56,317 nt of DNA from Alphaproteobacteria bacterium (GTDB lineage Bacteria; Pseudomonadota; Alphaproteobacteria; SMXS01): contig WGNW01000013.1 of NCBI GenBank assembly GCA_016124315.1, positions 1 through 56,317 of the forward strand, given 5' to 3'. The notes below the pieces were generated by a model that had not been told where the DNA came from, ran no database searches, and saw only the letters and a list, made by a program, of their open reading frames with translations. Both the position numbers and the translations under genes were made by a program. Of this stretch, positions 1 to 9,689 are shown piece by piece. The stretch's first letter is position 1. Each line of letters opens with the position of its first letter.

Positions 1-1314
<1,314 letters not shown>

Positions 1315-1428
1315 GAACGAACGGCCACTATGGGTTAGTCGCCGCCCCGCCGTCAACGGCTGTTCCGGGTTTCGGTGCGGGCGCGGTCGCGGTACAACAC
1401 GGCTCGGTCGTGGCAATGGGGCGCTGGG

Positions 1429-3198
1429 ATGATCCGTTCGGAAGCCGGGAAGAAGAGCTGGCCGTGGCCGCTGGCGGTGATGATCTGGCTGATCTTCGTC
1501 GTCGCCATGATGATCGGCCGGGCCGGCCAGGTGGCCCATTTCCAGCTGCCCGACAGCGACGACTACACCAGGCTGGTGCAGGTGGAGAACTGGCTGGACG
1601 GGGCCGGATGGCGCGACGTCACCCTGCACCGGCTCGACCCGCCGAACGGCGTGGTCATGCACTGGTCGCGCCTGCCGGACGTGCCGCTGGGCGCCGTGAT
1701 GGCGGCGGTGGAGCCGTTCGCCGGCCGCGACAATGCGGCCATCACCGCGGTGCTGCTGGTGCCGAGCCTCTACCTGCTGGCGTTCATCCTGCTGGTCACC
1801 TGGATGGCGGCGCGGCTGTTCGGCGAGGAACCTGCCTACCTGGCGCCGATCCTTGCGGCGTTCGCGGTGCCGGCCACCGGCCAGTTCATGCCCGGCCGGA
1901 TCGACCACCACGGGCTGCAGGTGCTGCTGACCCTGGTGATGCTGGCCGGCGCCATCCGGCTCTACGAAGGCGGCAGCCGGCGCTGGGCGGTGCTGATCGG
2001 CGCGGCGGGCGGCGTCGCCCTCGCCATCGGCGCCGAGGCGCTGCCGCAGCTGCTCGCCGCCTATGCCGCCCTCGGCGTCGGCTGGCTGCTGCGCCGCCCG
2101 GGCATGATCAAGGCCAATGTGGCGACGTCGGTCTCGCTGGCCGCAGTCACCGGCCTGCTGCTGCTGCTCGACGTCGAGCGCGGTCCCTATTTCGTCGGCG
2201 CCTGCGATTCCCTGTCGCTGGTCTACGCGATGGCCACCGGCCTGGCGGCGGCCGTCTGGCTGCTGCTGTGGGCCGCCGAATCCCGGCTGGCGGGGCCGGT
2301 CGCCCGGGGCGTCGCCGCCGTCGCGCTGGCGGGGTTGGCCACCGCCGCGCTGCTGCTGGTCTTCCCGCAGTGCGCGGGCGGCCCCTATGGCGCCCTTCCG
2401 CCGGAGCTGGCGCAGTCCTGGCTGACCGGCATCGGCGAGGCCCAGTCGGCCTTCCACCTCGCCGCCAACGACCTGACGTCCTTCCTGATGTACTACGTCC
2501 TGCCCGCGGTCGCGGTGGTCACCGTCGCCGTCAGCCTGGTGCGACGGCCGGACGAGGCCCACTGGTGGCCGCTCGCCGTGTTCCTGGCGGTCACCACCGG
2601 CGTCGCCATGCTACAGATCCGCGGCGCGACTGTGGCAAACGCCATCGCGGTCGTCGGCGCCGTGCCCGCCTATCACGCCCTGTACTCGAGCGTCCGCAGG
2701 CGGGTGCGGACGCTGTCCCGGGTGGCGGCGGCGGTCGCAGTCATGGTGCTCAGTCCGCTCACGCCCGTGACCGTCGCCCGGACACTCAAGCAGACCCCGC
2801 AGGACCGGGCGCGGACGGTGGTCGACTGCGGGCTGCCGGAGTCGCTGCGGAACCTGAACGCCCTGCCGGCCGGCACCATCATGGCGCCCAGCAACATGGG
2901 ACCGATGATCATGGCGCGGACCCACCATTCGGTGCTCGGCGCCCCCTACCACCGCGACGTGGACGGCCTGACCGCCACGCTGCATTTCTTCGCCGCCCCG
3001 TCGGACGAGGCGGCCCACCAGGTGCTGCGGCGGGAGCACGTGGACTATGTCGTGTACTGCGTCGGTGAGGGCCCCTACAGCCTGCCCGACCTCAACGATC
3101 CCCACGCACTCGCCACCCGGCTGGAGGAAGGGCACGTGCCTCGCTGGCTGTCGCCGGTGCCCGATCCCAGGCTGCACGTCTTCCGGGTCGAGCCCTGA
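1429..3198 (+). CDS. Polytopic membrane protein, GT-C glycosyltransferase-like
   Basis: A 589-residue protein with an N-terminal membrane segment (about residues 10-28), then a periplasmic-type loop containing DSDDYTRLVQVENWL and MHWSRLPDVPLG, followed by about ten hydrophobic helices and a soluble tail of roughly 150 residues. The acidic DDY in the first loop and the helix pattern resemble GT-C-fold glycosyltransferases; similar uncharacterised proteins with an MHWSRL motif occur in other alphaproteobacteria (recollection, not searched). The donor and acceptor cannot be told. An in-frame start 18 codons upstream (1375) exists, but M1429 directly precedes the basic-then-hydrophobic signal anchor. 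It stands alone between the thiC riboswitch and a convergent operon. Confidence 0.7.
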   Translation: MIRSEAGKKSWPWPLAVMIWLIFVVAMMIGRAGQVAHFQLPDSDDYTRLVQVENWLDGAGWRDVTLHRLDPPNGVVMHWSRLPDVPLGAVMAAVEPFAGRDNAAITAVLLVPSLYLLAFILLVTWMAARLFGEEPAYLAPILAAFAVPATGQFMPGRIDHHGLQVLLTLVMLAGAIRLYEGGSRRWAVLIGAAGGVALAIGAEALPQLLAAYAALGVGWLLRRPGMIKANVATSVSLAAVTGLLLLLDVERGPYFVGACDSLSLVYAMATGLAAAVWLLLWAAESRLAGPVARGVAAVALAGLATAALLLVFPQCAGGPYGALPPELAQSWLTGIGEAQSAFHLAANDLTSFLMYYVLPAVAVVTVAVSLVRRPDEAHWWPLAVFLAVTTGVAMLQIRGATVANAIAVVGAVPAYHALYSSVRRRVRTLSRVAAAVAVMVLSPLTPVTVARTLKQTPQDRARTVVDCGLPESLRNLNALPAGTIMAPSNMGPMIMARTHHSVLGAPYHRDVDGLTATLHFFAAPSDEAAHQVLRREHVDYVVYCVGEGPYSLPDLNDPHALATRLEEGHVPRWLSPVPDPRLHVFRVEP

Positions 3199-3250
3199 GG
3201 GCAGCTCAGCGCCGGCTACTTCGGGCGGAACCGCTTCCGGCCCCTTGCCC

Positions 3251-3766
3251 TCAGCGACGATCCGCCGTGAACGCCGGCTCGATCATCTGCCCCTCGCGCT
3301 GCAGCTGCCGGCCAAGGTAGTCGCGTATTTCCCGGCGCAGCACCTGATATCCCGCATCGTCGCGGAGGACGTCGCGCCGGGCCAGGAATACGCGCAGCGC
3401 ATCGGACAACGCCCCGCGAAGCGCCATCGCCTCCTCCACCAGGCGCGCGACGGACGGATAGACGTCGCCACCCCAGAAGGTACGGCCCAGCACGACGTTC
3501 AGGTGCATGCAGAGATCGCCTAACGCCAGCTGCTCGACCGTGGCGCGCTCGGCGTAGTCCGCGACCCGGCCCAGCACGGCCCGAAGTTCGCGGTTGTCCT
3601 CGAACAGCAGGTCGCCTTCCAGTTCGACCCGCAGGGTCACGTGCCGCAGCAGGTTGCCCATGGTCAGCGTCAGGCTTTTCGCGAACGGCGTGGTCGCCTC
3701 GGGAACGATCCACTCGTCAAACGTCCACAACACACTGCGCAGGATTTCGTCGGTCCTGGGGCGCAT
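3251..3766 (-). CDS. Unknown 171-residue protein, third gene of the TetR-linked operon
   Basis: I do not recognise a family. The protein is acidic and mostly helical in character, without signal peptide or membrane segment. Recognisable stretches are ILRSVLWTFDEWIVPEAT near the start, LTLTMGNLLRHVTLRVELEG in the first third, and an arginine-rich C-terminus (RDYLGRQLQREGQ). The start at 3764-3766 lies 3 bases after the stop of the phosphotransferase-fold gene, so the two are almost certainly co-transcribed and translationally coupled. Codon use is like that of its neighbours. Its role is presumably tied to the substrate of the two upstream gene products. Confidence in it being a gene is good; function is open. 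Confidence 0.75.
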   Translation of the reverse strand: MRPRTDEILRSVLWTFDEWIVPEATTPFAKSLTLTMGNLLRHVTLRVELEGDLLFEDNRELRAVLGRVADYAERATVEQLALGDLCMHLNVVLGRTFWGGDVYPSVARLVEEAMALRGALSDALRVFLARRDVLRDDAGYQVLRREIRDYLGRQLQREGQMIEPAFTADRR

Positions 3767-3769
3767 GGC

Positions 3770-4843
3770 TCAGCCTCCCAACTGGCCGGGAACGCGGGCC
3801 GGCGGCTGCCCGACTCCGACCATCGCAGCCATCATGCATTGCGCCCGGTAGAGCACTTCGGTCGACGGCCAGCACAGCCTGGCCATCAGGTCGGTGCCCC
3901 GGACCACCGGAATGGCGGCGTTGTGGCAGAACATCATCATGATCAGCGAATAGAGCATCCGGTAGTACTGCACGGAGGCGGGATCGACGCGGATGCCGCT
4001 GATCTCCTCGTAGTAGTCCAACGCCGGCTGCAGGCCCCAGACCAGCTCGCCGTCGATGACGACGTCCGCCGCGAAGTCCTGGAGCTGGGCCCAATCGTAG
4101 GCCGGGTCGCCCAGCCGGGCGAGTTCCCAGTCGCTCATCGCGACGATCCTGCCGTCGGCGAAGATTTCCTCGCCGTAGCCGTTGGTGCCCTTCAGCAGCG
4201 AGATGCGGGACGCGGGCGCGGGCGGATTGTCGAGCAGCCACTCCTTGGCCTCAAGGAACAGCGGAAACGGCTCGATCTGGAACGCCGCCAGTTCGCGCTC
4301 GACCGACTCGATGATGGCCTCGTGGCAAACCCGCGTCGACGCCGGGACCTGAAACAGCTCGCCGAAGCCGAGCGCCTGCCAGTCGCAGGTGTGGATGAGC
4401 GCCAGCTTGCGCACGTGCTCGCGCCCCAGCTCGATCCGCAACCGGTCGTAACGCGGATCCGGGTCCTGGAAGTGGGGAATCTGCCAGTCGCCCTCGATGT
4501 GCCGACGGACGTAGAACGGGCGCTGTCCCTCCAGCAGGCCGGGGTCGTCCTCGTACCACAGCACCTCGGCGACCGGGACGGCCGAGCCCTTCAGGCGATC
4601 GTAGATGTCGAATTCCGTGCGCAGCGGCATCGGGCACACGCTGCCTCCCGGGAAATCGCGCCGGAACACGAGCTGCTGCGTCTCGCGCGCCGCGCCCCGG
4701 CGCAGGTCGCAGTCGACGAACCAGGTTTCCCGCGACGAGCCCCGCGGAAACTTGACAATGCCGGTAACGGCGACGGCCCCGCAGCCGAGGCGCGCCGGCA
4801 GGTAGCGCTCCAGGAACCCAGTGCTCAGATCATCCGTCCGCAT
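3770..4843 (-). CDS. Phosphotransferase (APH/ACAD10-like) fold protein with altered catalytic loop
   Basis: A 357-residue aminoglycoside-phosphotransferase/choline-kinase fold protein. The N-lobe has LVFRRDFPGG (about 58-67) in place of the usual lysine strand, and the family signatures YVRRHIEGDW and SDWELARLGDPAYDWAQLQ (about 237-255, with the metal-binding Asp at about 238) are clear. The catalytic loop, normally HGDxxxxN, reads LLKGTNGYGEEIF (about 217-228): the catalytic aspartate is replaced by threonine and the asparagine by glutamate. The metal-site aspartate is kept. It may therefore bind a nucleotide without transferring phosphate, or use other chemistry. Gaps of 4 and 3 bases to its neighbours and a strong GGAGGG site support the start at 4843. 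Confidence 0.85.
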   Translation of the reverse strand: MRTDDLSTGFLERYLPARLGCGAVAVTGIVKFPRGSSRETWFVDCDLRRGAARETQQLVFRRDFPGGSVCPMPLRTEFDIYDRLKGSAVPVAEVLWYEDDPGLLEGQRPFYVRRHIEGDWQIPHFQDPDPRYDRLRIELGREHVRKLALIHTCDWQALGFGELFQVPASTRVCHEAIIESVERELAAFQIEPFPLFLEAKEWLLDNPPAPASRISLLKGTNGYGEEIFADGRIVAMSDWELARLGDPAYDWAQLQDFAADVVIDGELVWGLQPALDYYEEISGIRVDPASVQYYRMLYSLIMMMFCHNAAIPVVRGTDLMARLCWPSTEVLYRAQCMMAAMVGVGQPPARVPGQLGG

Positions 4844-4847
4844 GACC

Positions 4848-6023
4848 CTATCCCTCCGCCTCGAAACCGTAGGGCGCGTAGCGGCCGGCGATGAACAGCT
4901 CGAGCTGGCCGGTAGCGTCCACGGTGCGGCCCCGCGGGTCGGTGCTCCTGATCTTCAGCAGGTACTCGAAGCCCTGCATCTTCACCGACCGGGGGGAGCC
5001 GTAGGGCGTCAGCTCGAAGGGCTGCTGGCTCACGTCCAGTTCGTCCCATTCGGCGACGACGCCCTCGCCGTGATAGGTCGCGAGCGTCCCGCCGTCCTTC
5101 CAGCTTCCCTGGTGATAGCCGATGGTATAGGGGCACCACGGCATCCCGACCGCCTCCAGCTCCTGTCGCCAGACGCCGCCTTCCTCATCCTCCAGCGTCA
5201 CGGTGCCCCGCTTCATCACCCGGGTGCCCGGATGGAACTCCAGGTCGTGCCGGCCGGAGACGAAGCGCACCGCGCGGTCCCAGCCGAAGTCGACGCGGCC
5301 CTCGAACGGATTGCCGAACACGTCGTTGAGGTCGCCGCTGTTGCCGTCGGCGTCCTCATGGAAGCAGTAGAAGCCGGTGTAGTCCCGCGACCGGAACGGC
5401 ACCCACAGCCTCAGCGCGCGGGGCCGCGCCACGGTCTCGCGCGGCGGCAGCCATTGCTGCAGGCCCTTCAGCGGCAGGCGGTCGTCGTAGATACCCCAGG
5501 AATGGTCGCGGGTCGCGCCCCAGGACCCGGGGCCCACCTCGTAGCGTCTGCCGTCGAATGCGATCCATCCCTCCGCCGTGCCGGCCTGGGTGTAGCGGGT
5601 CTGGTCGGTGGTGGTGCGGCCCCTGTTGGTCGCCACGTGATGGGCCTCCTCATAGGCCGGTCCGCTGCCCAACCAGTGAAGATCGAACGACAGGGGCGAT
5701 CCGTTCGCCTCGAGCACCAGGTGGATGTCCCGAAACGGCTCCACGAAGCGATACGAGAGGGGGCCGATCGCGGTGGCGAAATTGGGGCGCCACACCCGCG
5801 AGTGCCTCGAGGTGACCTGACGCCCGCCCACGCAGATGCCGGCATATCCGCCGATCATGTCCGTGTTCGGGCTGACGCGCATGCCGGTGAACAGGAACAC
5901 GCCGTGCGAGGGTCCCTGCAGCCCGAAGAAATAGCCGTCGTCCCATGCCGAATCGGTGCTCGGTATGTGACTGAACGGCCGGGAAGCCTGGTGGGCGGGA
6001 AATTCGTCGTAGGGCGTCAGCAT
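4848..6023 (-). CDS. CrtC/hydroxyneurosporene synthase-like (DUF7064/DUF7065-type) protein
   Basis: A 391-residue soluble protein resembling the tandem lipocalin-like fold of carotenoid 1,2-hydratases and the related DUF7064/DUF7065 proteins. Supporting stretches are YFFGLQGPSHGVFLFTGMRV near the N-terminus, SWGATRDHSWGIYDDR in the middle (the RDHSWG block is typical), and a beta-rich C-terminal half ending in GRYAPYG. No signal peptide is seen. It is the first gene of a three-gene operon; the ATG follows GGGGAGGATCG. No carotenoid genes lie nearby, so hydration of a carotenoid is unlikely; a hydratase or lipid/terpenoid-binding role is an inference from fold. The divergent TetR gene probably controls it. 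The exact family name is from memory. Confidence 0.72.
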   Translation of the reverse strand: MLTPYDEFPAHQASRPFSHIPSTDSAWDDGYFFGLQGPSHGVFLFTGMRVSPNTDMIGGYAGICVGGRQVTSRHSRVWRPNFATAIGPLSYRFVEPFRDIHLVLEANGSPLSFDLHWLGSGPAYEEAHHVATNRGRTTTDQTRYTQAGTAEGWIAFDGRRYEVGPGSWGATRDHSWGIYDDRLPLKGLQQWLPPRETVARPRALRLWVPFRSRDYTGFYCFHEDADGNSGDLNDVFGNPFEGRVDFGWDRAVRFVSGRHDLEFHPGTRVMKRGTVTLEDEEGGVWRQELEAVGMPWCPYTIGYHQGSWKDGGTLATYHGEGVVAEWDELDVSQQPFELTPYGSPRSVKMQGFEYLLKIRSTDPRGRTVDATGQLELFIAGRYAPYGFEAEG

Positions 6024-6042
6024 CGATCCTCCCCATGATATA

Positions 6043-6060
6043 TAACTGACTTGACAGTTA
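6043..6060. promoter_or_regulatory. Candidate TetR operator, TAACTG-N6-CAGTTA
   Basis: A perfect 6+6 inverted repeat, TAACTGACTTGACAGTTA, lies in the gap between the CrtC-like gene (start 6023) and the divergent TetR gene. It is the only AT-rich stretch in this part of the window, and its right half includes TTGACA, a possible -35 element for the rightward gene. A TetR-family repressor encoded next door would typically bind such a site and regulate both directions. Binding is inferred from position and symmetry only. Confidence 0.5.
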
Positions 6061-6179
6061 ATTTATCGCCCCGGCTGGTGCGGTCAATCGCAAAGTTGGG
6101 GAAATGTGATATGGAGAACACGCTGGGGAACGGCAGGTCGCCGTCTGAAGCAAGCGCCCAGGCAAGCCAGGGACACGGT

Positions 6180-6839
6180 ATGAGAAGAAAGAAGACGGGC
6201 TCGGCGACGCTGGGAAGGCCCGCGGGACGGGACGGCAAGGAAACCCGCGCGCTCATCCTGTCGGTCGCCGCCAGGCATGTCGCCCAGGGCGGCTTCGAGA
6301 ACCTGCGGCTGCACGCCATCGCCGAGGAAGCCGGGGTGACGCGCGCCGCCATCTATCACCATTTCGCGTCGAAGGAAGACCTGCTGGTTTCGGTCTACAC
6401 CGAGGGGGTGGACAACCTGCGGCAGCTCCGGCGCGCCGTCCTGGACGCACCGACGGCCCGCGACAAGGTGCTCGCCTTCATCGAGACCAGCAAGCAGCTT
6501 CAGCAGGACGACTACCGCTACCGCCTGGCCTTTCTCGGCCTCGTCGAATATTCGCGGAACCCCGAGAAATTCAAGGTGGTGCGCGAGGTCTGGGACCGGT
6601 CCGTCTCGCTGCTGAGAGATGCGGTGATGGAACTCATGGGTGTGCGGCTCGCTTCCGGGACGGCGGACGCGGAACAGGCGGCAGACGTCCTCACATCCAT
6701 CCTCATCGGCGGCCTGACCACCCTGTCGTTCCTGCGCGACGATCCGGCCGACTACGCCGTGGCGCTGGATATCGTCGAAGGCCTCGTCGCCCGCCCGAAC
6801 CGCCCGCCCGAGAGCGGCCCCGGCGACGGGAACGCCTGA
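6180..6839 (+). CDS. TetR/AcrR family transcriptional regulator
   Basis: A ligand-responsive repressor, 219 residues from the chosen start. The N-terminal helix-turn-helix is typical: RALILSVAARHVAQGGFENL, then AIAEEAGVTRAAIYHHFASK, with DLL following. The C-terminal ligand domain (about residues 70-210) has no recognisable specificity. M at 6180 follows AGGGA at good spacing; an upstream ATG at 6111 behind GGGGA would add 23 low-complexity residues (ENTLGNGRSPSEASAQAS) whose third-position GC is lower, so I prefer 6180. It is divergent from the three-gene operon and convergent with mtnA, the two stop codons lying back to back. It probably represses the operon. Confidence 0.93.
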   Translation: MRRKKTGSATLGRPAGRDGKETRALILSVAARHVAQGGFENLRLHAIAEEAGVTRAAIYHHFASKEDLLVSVYTEGVDNLRQLRRAVLDAPTARDKVLAFIETSKQLQQDDYRYRLAFLGLVEYSRNPEKFKVVREVWDRSVSLLRDAVMELMGVRLASGTADAEQAADVLTSILIGGLTTLSFLRDDPADYAVALDIVEGLVARPNRPPESGPGDGNA

Positions 6840-7928
6840 TCAGCCGTGTTCGGGGAACAGCGCGACTAGCCCTTCCCGGCTCGCCTCGGCCACGCCGCGC
6901 TCGGTGATGAGCCCCGAGACGAGCCGGGCCGGCGTCACGTCGAAGGCGTCGTTGCGCACCGGCGTCTCCTTCGGCGTGATGCGGACCGTAACGCTCTCGC
7001 CCCACTTGGTGCGGCCAGTCACATGGGACAGTTCCTCGCCGCTGCGCTGCTCGATGGGAATGTCGAAGCCGTTCTCCAGCCGCCAGTCGATGGTGGTGGA
7101 CGGTAGCGCGACGTAGAACGGCACGCCGTTGTCCGTGGCCGCCAGGGCCTTCAGATAGGTGCCGATCTTGTTGGCCACGTCGCCCGTCGCCGTGGTGCGG
7201 TCGGTCCCGACGATGCACAAATCGACGAGCCCGTGCTGCATCAGGTGGCCGCCCGCATTGTCGGCGATGAGCGTGTGCGGCACGCCGTGCTGGCCCAGTT
7301 CCCAGGCCGTGAGCGAGGCTCCCTGATTGCGGGGGCGCGTCTCGTCGACCCACACATGGACCGGGATGCCGGCCTCGTGCGCCATGTAGATGGGTGCCGT
7401 CGCCGTGCCCCAGTCGACGGTCGCCAGCCAGCCCGCGTTGCAATGGGTCAGGATGTTGACGGCCCGGCCGGGATGGACAGCGGCCGCCTGTTCGATGAGC
7501 GGCAAGCCGTGCACCCCGATCTGCCGGCAGGTCTCCACGTCGGCGTCGGCGATCTCGGCGGCCCGGGCGTAGGCGGCCTCGACCCGCCCCGCCTTCGGGA
7601 CCGTGTAGAGCGCGGCCAGCATCTCGTCGATGGCCCAGCGCAGGTTGACCGCCGTGGGCCGGGTGCTCAGCAGCCGGTCGCAGGCGTTGCCGAGGGCGGC
7701 GTCGCCGAAATCCTGGCGCATGGCGAGGCAGACGCCGTAGGCCGCCGTCGCGCCGATCAGTGGCGCGCCGCGCACCAGCATGGCCTGGATGGCGTGGGCC
7801 GCCTGCTCCAAGGTGCGCAGGGTGACCACCTCGAACCGATGCGGCAGACGGGTCTGGTCGATGATGTTCACCGACCAGCCGTCGCGGTCGACCCAGATGG
7901 TGCGTTGCGCCTGTCCCTCGACGATCAT
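6840..7928 (-). CDS. mtnA: S-methyl-5-thioribose-1-phosphate isomerase MtnA
   Basis: MtnA converts the aldose phosphate 5-methylthioribose-1-phosphate (or 5-deoxyribose-1-phosphate) to the ketose form. The 362-residue product has the family blocks [34 protein letters not shown] (catalytic Cys at about 163), ADNAGGHLM and [19 protein letters not shown] (catalytic Asp at about 243). The start at 7928 overlaps the stop of the upstream aldolase by ATGA, indicating translational coupling. A longer open frame continues upstream across the aldolase gene but is antisense-frame noise. No mtnP, mtnK, mtnB, mtnC or mtnD is in the window, so the classical methionine salvage pathway is not shown here; the aldolase partner points to the DHAP-forming variant. 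Confidence 0.95.
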   Translation of the reverse strand: MIVEGQAQRTIWVDRDGWSVNIIDQTRLPHRFEVVTLRTLEQAAHAIQAMLVRGAPLIGATAAYGVCLAMRQDFGDAALGNACDRLLSTRPTAVNLRWAIDEMLAALYTVPKAGRVEAAYARAAEIADADVETCRQIGVHGLPLIEQAAAVHPGRAVNILTHCNAGWLATVDWGTATAPIYMAHEAGIPVHVWVDETRPRNQGASLTAWELGQHGVPHTLIADNAGGHLMQHGLVDLCIVGTDRTTATGDVANKIGTYLKALAATDNGVPFYVALPSTTIDWRLENGFDIPIEQRSGEELSHVTGRTKWGESVTVRITPKETPVRNDAFDVTPARLVSGLITERGVAEASREGLVALFPEHG

Positions 7929-8581
7929 TCCTCTGCCCCCGGCTGTTTTCCGTAGCTGGCATAGCGTGCCAGCGCCTCGTCCATCTCCGCCTCGCTCAGC
8001 AGTACGGGCGTGCCGGTCTGCCGGGCGATGCAGTATTGCCGCGCCAGCGCCTCCACCTCGACGGCGAGCGCCAGCGCCTTCTCCACGCTCGGACCGAAGC
8101 AGATCATGCCGTGATTGGCCAGCAGGCAGGCCCGGCGCCCGTCCAGCGCCTCCAGCATGGCGGCCGACAATTCGGCGCCGCCGTAGAGCGCGTAGCGGCT
8201 GCACCTTATGTCGGGACCGCCCGCCGCCGCCACCATGTAGTGGAAGCGCGGTATCGGCTCGCGCAGGCACGACAGCGCCGTCGCATGGGGCGGATGGGCG
8301 TGCAGCACCGCCATTGCCTCCGGGCGGTGCCCATAGATGTCCCTGTGCATGCGCCATTCGCTGGACGGCGCGAGCGGCCCGTGCGCAGTCCCGTCCAGCG
8401 TCACGTACACCATCTGCTCGGGCGTCAGCGCCTCGTAGCGCATGCCCGTCGGCGTGACCAGGAAGCCGTCGCGCCAGCGCGCCGAGCCGTTGCCCGACGT
8501 CCCATGATTGACGCCGGCCGCGGTCATGGCCTTGCAGGCGTCGATCACGGCACTGGCCAACTCGTCGCGGTCACTGGACAT
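7925..8581 (-). CDS. Class II aldolase/adducin family protein, likely 5-(methylthio)ribulose-1-phosphate aldolase
   Basis: A 218-residue FucA/AraD-fold metal aldolase. Visible features are [11 protein letters not shown] (phosphate-binding loop), the acidic SSEWRMH (Glu about 75), the zinc ligands in LHAHPPHA (His 94 and 96, with His 99 nearby), and [11 protein letters not shown] with the third histidine. Its gene overlaps mtnA by four bases. In Rhodospirillum rubrum and some E. coli, MtnA followed by such an aldolase (Ald2) splits the ketose phosphate into DHAP and methylthioacetaldehyde or acetaldehyde, salvaging methylthioadenosine and 5'-deoxyadenosine. That assignment rests on the operon and family; MtnB dehydratase shares the fold, but the FucA-like length and residues fit an aldolase better. 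Confidence 0.82.
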   Translation of the reverse strand: MSSDRDELASAVIDACKAMTAAGVNHGTSGNGSARWRDGFLVTPTGMRYEALTPEQMVYVTLDGTAHGPLAPSSEWRMHRDIYGHRPEAMAVLHAHPPHATALSCLREPIPRFHYMVAAAGGPDIRCSRYALYGGAELSAAMLEALDGRRACLLANHGMICFGPSVEKALALAVEVEALARQYCIARQTGTPVLLSEAEMDEALARYASYGKQPGAEE

Positions 8582-8631
8582 ATTGCGCTCTCGATCCGGC
8601 TTCTCATCGGTTCACCGTCCCGCAGGCCGGC

Positions 8632-9678
8632 ATGACGAGCACCGGTCTACACCAGATCGCCCTCGAGGACACGGGGGTCCGGATCGCGCCGGACGAACGA
8701 CGAGGTTTTTTCACAGCTGCCGGCCCGCCGACGCCCCCGCTACGGCCCACCCAGGCGCGAACGCTGCGGCTGCTTAACGTGGTGCTGTCCGCCGGGGCGG
8801 CGTTCCTCGCCATCCTGGCCGGCCGGCGGCTGTTCGGGACCGAGCGGGGCAAGACCTATTTCACCATCCTCGCGGTCGCGTTTCCCAAGGCGCCGGTGGT
8901 CGGCGGACTGATCAACAACGACAATCTGGCCCTGCTCGCCGGCTCGCTGGTCTTCGCCGGCCTGGTCTTCAGTGGCCCCGCCCGCCGCAGCGCCGGCCGG
9001 CTGCTCCTGGGACTCGGACTTGCAGTGGCTGGCTGGGTGAAGCTGACGGCGCTTGTCGCTTTCGGCGCCGCCGCCTTCGCCGTGCTGCTGCTGCGGACGC
9101 GGGACGACGCGCTGGATCGGAGGACGGTTCTGGCTTTCGCCGCCGGCGGCGCGCTGGGCTCCCTGCCCTACCTGGAAACCGTGATGCGGACCGGCCACCT
9201 GCTCTACGTCAATACGGCGCAGTTCTTCGTCCCGGTCGGCCTGCGCCCGGACCTGGGCTTCGCGGGCTATGTCGCGTACTTCGTGCAGGCGCTGGCCCTC
9301 AAATGGCCGGCCGTCGAATTCTCCAACACGAGGCCTTGGGTCGCGCTCGGCCTGCTCAGCCTCATCGGCGCCGCCACCGTCTTCGGGCTGTTCGTCCGCA
9401 AGGCGGGCCGTCCGCTGGCGCTGGGCTACACAGCGGCGACGGTCGTGTTCTTCGCGATTCACCTCTGGTTCGGCTGGAACGCATTCCGGGACATGGGCGA
9501 CATGACGATCGCGCAGACGCGCTACTACGCCGTCCTGTGGCCGGGCCTCGCCGTTTCGCTGGCCGGCGGGTGCCTCTGGCTCGCACGGCGTCGCCCGGCG
9601 CTGGCGGCAGGCGTCATCACCCTGACGCTGCTGCCCACGGTCGCAGGCTCCATCGTGATGCAACTGATGGCGGGCTAG
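8632..9678 (+). CDS. GT-C-like membrane glycosyltransferase, probably missing its N-terminus
   Basis: A 348-residue hydrophobic protein with about eight membrane segments. The stretch TLRLLNVVLSAGAAFLAILA followed by RRLFG and PVVGGLINNDNLALLAGSL is typical of the middle of dolichyl-phosphate-mannose mannosyltransferase-like GT-C proteins. Full-length relatives begin with a signal anchor and a loop carrying the catalytic acidic pair; here the first 45 residues (DERRGFFTAAGPPTPP and around) are neither membrane segment nor that loop. No other frame upstream supplies it, because the aldolase gene starts at 8581. The start has a weak ribosome binding site. It may be a decayed 5'-truncated gene or a short unusual member; I cannot decide. 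Confidence 0.55.
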   Translation: MTSTGLHQIALEDTGVRIAPDERRGFFTAAGPPTPPLRPTQARTLRLLNVVLSAGAAFLAILAGRRLFGTERGKTYFTILAVAFPKAPVVGGLINNDNLALLAGSLVFAGLVFSGPARRSAGRLLLGLGLAVAGWVKLTALVAFGAAAFAVLLLRTRDDALDRRTVLAFAAGGALGSLPYLETVMRTGHLLYVNTAQFFVPVGLRPDLGFAGYVAYFVQALALKWPAVEFSNTRPWVALGLLSLIGAATVFGLFVRKAGRPLALGYTAATVVFFAIHLWFGWNAFRDMGDMTIAQTRYYAVLWPGLAVSLAGGCLWLARRRPALAAGVITLTLLPTVAGSIVMQLMAG

Positions 9679-9689
9679 GTCGGCCGCCG

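Noticed and set aside
4848..6023. Carotenoid 1,2-hydratase in a carotenoid pathway
   Set aside because: No phytoene synthase, desaturase or other carotenoid gene is near; only the fold resemblance remains.
7929..8357. Upstream extension of mtnA to a 505-residue fusion
   Set aside because: The extension lies over the aldolase gene in another frame; MtnA has its usual N-terminus at 7928 with ATGA overlap.
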